Origin: Eupeodes corollae | Lineage: Eukaryota > Arthropoda > Insecta > Diptera > Syrphidae | Reading direction: 5' to 3' | DNA length: 64,000 nucleotides | Assembly: GCF_945859685.1 (NCBI RefSeq) | Contig: NC_079148.1 | Span: 42,915,946 to 42,979,945 of the forward strand | Shown: positions 58,665 to 64,000 of the stretch, in pieces | Layout of the letters: every line of letters begins with the position of its first letter | How positions within the stretch are numbered: position 1 is the first letter of the stretch | Translations under genes and position numbers: made by a program | The notes under the pieces: model-generated | Databases searched by the model: none | What the model was told of the DNA's origin: nothing | Seen by the model: the letters and a program-made list of their open reading frames with translations, nothing else

Positions 58665-58995
58665 ACGTAGGTAGAAATGGCGATCTCAAGGCAACCTAGC
58701 CTGAGATCTAATTAGCGCTGTAGTGCGCCGTTTTGATACCAAAAACTCGTTTGACCTTTGATTGAAAGGGATAGATTTATAGAGAAGCTTCATAGCGGTA
58801 ATGTTAGAGCCATTTTGTCGCACTGAAAAAAAAGATTAGGTCTCTACTCTTTGTCTCAGATAGCTCATCAAGTTCGTGAAAGAATGCTTTTCCAAAGCAT
58901 TTCATTGTGGTGTTTGCCAAAGCAGGACATTTGCAGAGGAAATGGATTATGGTTTCACTTCCTCTTTGGTCTTTACAGCTACGGCAAAAGGTGTT

Positions 58996-59391
58996 TTAAG
59001 AGGTACCCAACTTCACTGCATGAACTCCTATAGGCCAATGTCCGGTACAAACCGCAACAATCCTGGCTATGTCTTGCCTTGGCCTGCATAAAAGATTGTT
59101 TGTACGGGTTTTATTATATGTGGGCCATATCTTCCTAGATATAATGCAGTTGGGTAAATTGCTCCACCTTCGGTTTGATTTAGTTTGGTAGATAGAAAAG
59201 ATTTTACCCTTCATAGCACCAAGAGGAATGTTAACCATTTCCGCAAGTGAGCTATGAAGGGTCGATCCTTGCCTGGCTAGCTCGTCAGCCCGTTCATTTC
59301 CCACGATACCACTATGGCCCGGAACCCAGATCAGGGTGACACCGAGATTAATATTCAGGCTCGCAAGCTCATCGCGACATTGCTGAACCAA
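58996..59391 (-). pseudogene. RNase H C-terminal part of LOA/I-like ORF2
   Basis: The frame includes IWVPGHSGIVGNERADELAR, the conserved His and Asp region of type I RNase H, followed by the long C-terminal tail typical of these elements (RPRQDIARIVAVCTGHWPIG). The N-terminal RNase H part with FTDGSK lies upstream (59,620-59,640) in a frame-shifted segment. Confidence 0.85.
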
Positions 59392-60143
59392 TTTAGATGA
59401 GGATATAGCCGAGTTAATGGCTTTGACAGCTGCCTGACTGTCTGTAAAGATAGCCGCATTTCGGTTTTGGTTTTGTTTAAGTATCTTACATGCCTCCCTT
59501 ATTGCCTGCAGTTCAGCCTGCTACGCTAGCAAGTCAGAAAGCCTAAAGGATTTGGCTACACTTAGGGACTCAGAAAAGATCCCAGAACCAACTCCGCACT
59601 CCATCTTTGAGCCGTCAGTAAAGATGGTTGTGTCGAAACCTATTGACGCGATAACCTTAAAACCCTTACTAAGGCTCAAAGTAGTCAGTGCAGTAGTCAG
59701 TTTGACAATTAGTAGAAGATCCAAAATAACGTGTAAGGAGTCCGTTGGGCAAGTACGCATGGCCCCTGTGGTGCCCACGCAAGCTGTTCTCTGAACCTTC
59801 TTTAGCTTATCAATATTACACGCTTTGCTATAAGAACAGGCCACCACACAATGGAACCATATGTTAAGATTGGACATACTACGGCTGTGTACGTCCATAA
59901 AATCATCTTCGACTGAAGTCCCCACTTTTTGCTGAAAGTTTTGCTACAGGCGTAGAAGGCGACACAGGCCTTCTTAACCCGTACTTCAATATTTAGTTTA
60001 GGGTCAAGTATAACTCCCAAATATTTTGCACTGGAAGACAATGATAGGATTTGACCGTTGAGTCGAGGTAGCGTGAAGAGCGGTACTTTAGTTTTGGCGG
60101 TAAAGAGCAACAGTTCAGTTTTACTTTGGTTAACTCCTAGTCC

Positions 60144-60453
60144 CTAGTAGTACCCGTGGCATGATGGTTAGTGCGTTGGACTGTCCAGACCAGAGGTCTT
60201 GGGTTCGATCCCTGCCTATGCCATCTAAAGTCTTTTTACGGGTACTGCCTCTTGCGAGGAATTGACAAATTCTCCAAGAATAACTCTTGTCATGAAAAAG
60301 TGCTTTCTCAGATTAGCCGTTCGGATTCGGCATATAAACTGTAGGTCCCCTCTATTCCTGGCAATATTACTCGCACACAGGAATAGTTGAGAGTTGTAAG
60401 TCACTAGACGCTAGTTCTCAACGGACTGTTGCGCCACCCAATTTATTTATTTT
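60144..60453 (+). repeat. tRNA-derived SINE, copy 4, inside LOA-like RT region
   Basis: A full-length copy with A-box region tggcatgatggttagtgcg, B box gggttcgatccc, body gtactgcctcttgcgaggaa and 3' end cggactgttgcgccaccc followed by an AT-rich tail. The target-site duplication is ttaactccta plus three of the next four bases (60130-60143 and 60454-60467). It splits the LOA-like ORF2 between GIGVKK and the SKTELLLF-type frame. Confidence 0.93.
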
Positions 60454-62115
60454 TTAACTCCTATTCCACACCTCGTGGCCCAGTTGCTAACTTTCTTCAA
60501 AGCTGACTCCGCGATTTCACTAATCACAGAGGTGTACTTTCCTGACACCAATAGCACCAAATCATCCGCATAGGCTACCGCCTTCACTCCACATCTCTCT
60601 AATTTAACGAGAATTGTATCCATGACCAGAAGCCATAGAAGAGGCGAAAGCACACCACCCTGGGGTGTTCCCCTACTCACGTGTTTTGTTGCGATTGTAT
60701 TGCTTAGAGAGGCTCGAATCTTCCTAGCACTGAGCATGGAAATAATCCATTCTCGAATGAATGCTTCTACACCGAACTTAACGAGCGATTCTTCTATGGA
60801 TTCGGTAAGGACGTTGTTAAAAGCACCTTTTATGTCTAGGAAGGAGGCAAGAGTAAATTCTTTATAATGGATTGTTTGTTCTACAGTACGCACTACCTCA
60901 TGGAGGGCAGTCTCCGTAGATTTGCCCTTAAGATAAGCATGCTGAGAGCTTTCGAGAGGTCGTCCAACTAGGATTTCTCTAATATGGTAATCAAGAATGC
61001 GCTCCAAGGTTTTAAGCACAAAAGATGTTAAGCTTATTGGTCTGAAATCCTTCGCGGATTCGTGACCTAGCCTACCTACCCACTTTCGGGATAAAAACTA
61101 CTTTGACCTGTCTCCACGACATGGGCACATGTTTGAGAAGGAGACATCCTTTGAAAATTTGTTCCAACCATGGAGCTGCCACATCATGCAACTTTTGAAG
61201 CATAACTGGCAGTATGCCATCCATGCCTGAGTATTTATATGGAGAAAAAGTATTGATGGCCCACAAAATATTTTCTCTGGTTATAACAGAGTTGACTTGC
61301 TCCACATGATCACACATGGTTTCAAGCGATTCGGGGTTATCACTCGCGCAACCCAGAAAGTGCGTCTTCATCAGTAGCTCAGGAGATTCGGCTGGAGAGG
61401 CTGTCCAGGTTCCATCAGGATTTTTTAGAAATGAAGGTTTACAATGTTATTTCGATAAAACTTTGCTGAGCCTTGCGGAGTCGTTTATGTCTTCGATTGA
61501 TTGACAGTATTCTCTCCAGCCTTGTCTTTTGACGGATGACAGAGATTGCTTGTAAATTTTAAGAGAGTCTTTATACGGTTGGTAAAACTTATGTTTGTGG
61601 CAGATATTGAAAATTGTCCTCGCCATTTTCCTAAGACTTGACAGTCCACCAAGAAGGAAGGGTTTTACGGCTATATTTAACTGGGCAAGAGACTCTAAAA
61701 GCTTTACTTATAGAAGTTTCAAAGGTGTTCACCTTTGATTCAAAGTCTCCTATCGATTTAGTGAGATTCGGTAAGTTGCTTAATTTGGAATTAGCAATTT
61801 GACTGAATTTCGTCCAGTCAGTTCTTTTGGGATTTCTGTAAAGCGGAGGGTTTTTCGACTCGAAATTAATTCAAGGGGGTAACTCTCTAATTCTCCACTA
61901 ATAAATTACTGTTGTTTACTAAAGTAACATCAAGCACATCTTCCCATTCATCATAATTTTCCGAGCTCGGAAAGACAAAAGTGGGAGTAGTGCCTCTGTT
62001 ACAAATGGTCATCTTATTTTCAACAATAAAATCAAAAAGTGAATCACCTCGTTTGTTGATCACAGAACTTCCCCAAAGGGTATACCGAGCATTTGCGTCG
62101 CCTCCTCTCAGAAGG

Positions 62116-62646
62116 TTAATAAATACTTAAACTAACCTGTGTTGTGTGTCTATCAAACAATATAATTTATTAATAAGGTGAGTTTTAAATTAAATCAATA
62201 TACATGCATAGAAAACCATTTTTTTCACAATCTTCAACAAAATGTAGTTTTACACAAAATGTAGTTTTAGAAAGGCTACTAAAAGATTATTTATTTTTAA
62301 CCATAAAAATGCAAAAATAGTTTGTCCAATACCGCATAAGCCATTTCAGTGAACATATCGATAAATCGATTAAAAATAATTTTAAGTAAATCCAGCCATT
62401 CGGTGTCAAACGTCAGTCGAGGAAGAGAACAATAACAAAGCCGGCTGTCAGAGCATTTTTCGTCAAATAAATTATATCTAAATGTTAAGTACCTTTCTTT
62501 TCATTATTCGTAGAATTTACATCAATAGTCCGTCATTCTGTGAAGTATTTATTACATTTAATTATTGATGAAATTCTTTTTTACGACTCGAAATAACAAA
62601 GAAACCTCAAATGTGTTCCTATATTGACAAAGTCAGATCGCATTTA
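62116..62646. other. Intergenic DNA, no gene seen
   Basis: Short AT-rich region between the LOA-like element and the Harbinger-like MITE. No supportable ORF. Confidence 0.35.
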
Positions 62647-62991
62647 TGGCTGGAACACAAACACGCTTCAGCTTCAGCTTCGCCTGACGTTTACGAGTTC
62701 AGCCATAGGAATTCAATGCATGCTATCACAATGGAGCTTCGACCTCACGTTTCGTTTGACAATCGTAAGGAAAAGAACGTAATGTAACGTAGACTCCAAA
62801 CGGAAGCTCTAGTTCAATTATCTGAACATTTGCTTTGTCTGACAGCTCATCAGCTGTAAAAAAATGTCAACAAACAAAATATTTGCTCTTTGGAGGGATG
62901 AAATAATAGAAATGTCATTCAAAGCAACCTCGAAGCAGGCCCACCGTAACGCAGACAAAGCTGAAGCTAAATCGTGTTTGTGATTCAGCCA
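62647..62991. mobile_element. Harbinger-like MITE, 345 bp, TTA target duplication
   Basis: Imperfect inverted repeats of about 40 bp: the left starts tggctggaacacaaacacg and the right, reversed, tggctgaatcacaaacacg, both followed by an agcttcagctt block. Flanked by TTA on both sides (62644-62646, 62992-62994), as in PIF/Harbinger elements. An inner copy of the end motif (ttcagccata near 62,698) is also present. No coding capacity. Confidence 0.8.
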
Positions 62992-63105
62992 TTAGATGGC
63001 CGCCGTATAATCAAAGAGCGCTCTTATTTGAATACGTCATTTCGTGAACGGCAATTTCGGGAACGTTCCCCGACATTATTTTACGTATTGTTTTCATTAT
63101 TGCTT

Positions 63106-63424
63106 TCGGTAGTACCCGTGGCATGATAGTTAGTGCGTTGGACTGTCATGCAAGGAGTCTTGGGTTCAATCCCTGCCTGTGCCACATTAATTTAAAAAAA
63201 AATTAATTTTCGCGGGTACTGCCTCTTGCGAGGAATTGACAAATCCTTCAAGAGTAATTCTTGTCATGAAAAAGTGCTTTCTCAAACTAGCCGTTCGGAT
63301 TCGGCATAAAATTGTAGGTCCCCTTCATTCCTGACAACATTACTCGCACACAGGAATGGTTGAGAGTTGTAAGTCACTAGGCCCTGGTTCACAACGGACT
63401 GTTGCGCCACCCCATTTGATTTTT
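63106..63424 (+). repeat. tRNA-derived SINE, copy 5, with perfect 15-bp TSD
   Basis: The clearest copy. The A-box region tggcatgatagttagtgcg, B box gggttcaatccc, a short A-rich insertion in the middle, and the 3' end cggactgttgcgccacccc with an AT-rich tail. A perfect 15-bp duplication, ttttcattattgctt, lies at 63091-63105 and 63425-63439. Fresh duplication suggests a recent insertion. Confidence 0.95.
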
Positions 63425-63439
63425 TTTTCATTATTGCTT

Positions 63440-64000
63440 ATTTAATATAGATACATAATACACCCATGTTATAAATCAAAGCATAAATTATGTGCTTTGT
63501 TTTCTTCTTTTTGATTTTATCAAACTTAGAAAAACGTTCCCGAATTGGTGGTTTCTATAAGATATTTAATACTAAAAAATATTTCTAATAAAGTGTAGGA
63601 TTCTGTGCGCTGTCCTGTTAAAGTAATAAACAAATTTTAAAACAGTATAAGCTAAAAGTCATCACTTTAGCTTGCAATTTTTTTGTCATAAAATAAATTT
63701 TGAAAATTGCAACCTTGGTGATTTTGAGCCATAAACGTAACATTACGTGCGTTTTGTTCGCATTTTATATAAAGTAAAGTGAGAAATTCCCAACAAAACG
63801 ATCCGCAGTGGCCAGAGTTTTGTATTTAAAAATTGGTACAACTGAAAGAAGATCTGTCAAAATAATAATAAAAAACGTCAAAAAAGAGGTTTGTTCGTAG
63901 ACTACTACATTAACATGTTTCATTCTTTATATACTTGAATCGAGTTGAGATTTATCCATTCTAAACTTAGGTAAACATTTTTTGGAAGCATAGCAAAACA
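63440..64000. other. Right edge, no gene seen
   Basis: AT-rich DNA after the last SINE to the end of the window. Several taa/aat-rich stretches; no ORF or element that I can support. Confidence 0.35.

Larger units (their letters stand above)
58665..62115 (-). mobile_element. LOA/I-like retrotransposon with RNase H, 5'-truncated
   Basis: A 3.4-kb minus-strand element. Endonuclease end near 61,920-62,110 (GGDANARYTLWGSS, CNRGTTPTFVF). RT: NTFSPYKYSGMDGILPVML, MSWRQVKVVFIPKVG, LASFLDIKGAFNNVLTES, SRGTPQGGVLSPLLWLLVMD and AYADDLVLLVSG. Then a SINE insertion (60144-60453), SSAKYLGVILDPKLN, AFYACSKTF and the RNase H domain at about 59,260-59,640 (FTDGSKMECGVGSG, then VTLIWVPGHSGIVGNERADE). 3' end near 58,665 with ctacctacgtacctacc. 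Some stops and frameshifts, so inactive. Confidence 0.9.

Overview
This is eukaryotic nuclear DNA from an insect, most likely a fly (Diptera). It is AT-rich, its genes have short introns, and its recognisable host genes have close counterparts in flies. Species cannot be fixed from the sequence. No rRNA gene, functional tRNA, CRISPR array, plasmid or viral segment was seen.

Four host genes stand out. (1) A Hira-type histone H3.3 chaperone on the minus strand (479-3910) can be rebuilt as ten exons, 893 codons. Two of its nine introns need GC-AG splice sites. (2) A Nse4-type kleisin of the SMC5/6 complex lies on the plus strand (5455-7334), six exons, 296 codons. A SINE sits in its first intron. 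(3) A Vps4 AAA-ATPase of the ESCRT pathway is on the minus strand (17610-29639), six coding exons, 439 codons. One 10.3-kb intron is filled with mobile elements. (4) A CPEB1/Orb-type RNA-binding protein (34692-36005, plus) is encoded by one uninterrupted 437-codon ORF. It is followed by AATAAA and then an A-tract, so it looks like a processed retrocopy with an intact frame.

Most of the rest is transposon-derived and heavily nested. Non-LTR retrotransposons fall into at least five groups: a jockey-like element (about 8-9.7 kb); LOA/I-like elements with a DUF4780-type ORF1 or an RNase H (11.1-13.6, 20.5-22.3 and 58.7-62.1 kb); an old CR1/jockey-like element, 'CR1a', spread over 19.3-27.5 kb by later insertions; a CR1/L2-like family, 'CR1b' (24.4, 27.5-27.9, 45.5-47.6 and 53.7-56.6 kb); and a LINE ending in (TAAG)n, here 'TAAG-LINE' (16.2, 28.5, 30.8-33.2, 39.6, 49.0, 51.5 and 53.5-57.5 kb). 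DNA transposons include Tc1-like and mariner-like fossils and several non-autonomous elements with clear terminal repeats: hAT-type (8-bp TSD), TTAA-flanked, Harbinger-like (TTA TSD) and others.

The most interesting signal is a tRNA-derived SINE present in five copies (5.8, 28.2, 34.1, 60.1 and 63.1 kb), three with clear target-site duplications. Its last 33 nt resemble, without gaps, the last 33 nt of the TAAG-LINE (up to 28 of 33 identical). This suggests a SINE/LINE partner pair in which the LINE reverse transcriptase mobilises the SINE through a shared 3' tail.

From left to right: Hira (0.5-3.9 kb); mariner fossil; Nse4 (5.5-7.3); jockey, LOA, hAT and Tc1 block (8-16.8); Vps4 with its transposon-stuffed intron (17.6-30.2); near-complete TAAG-LINE (30.8-33.2); Orb retrocopy (34.7-36.6); repeat block with two LINE fragments, two MITE-like elements and a 175-bp tandem array (37.8-43.1); gene-poor DNA with CR1b copies and fossils (43-58.6); LOA-like element with a SINE inside it (58.7-62.1); Harbinger-like MITE and SINE (62.6-63.4).
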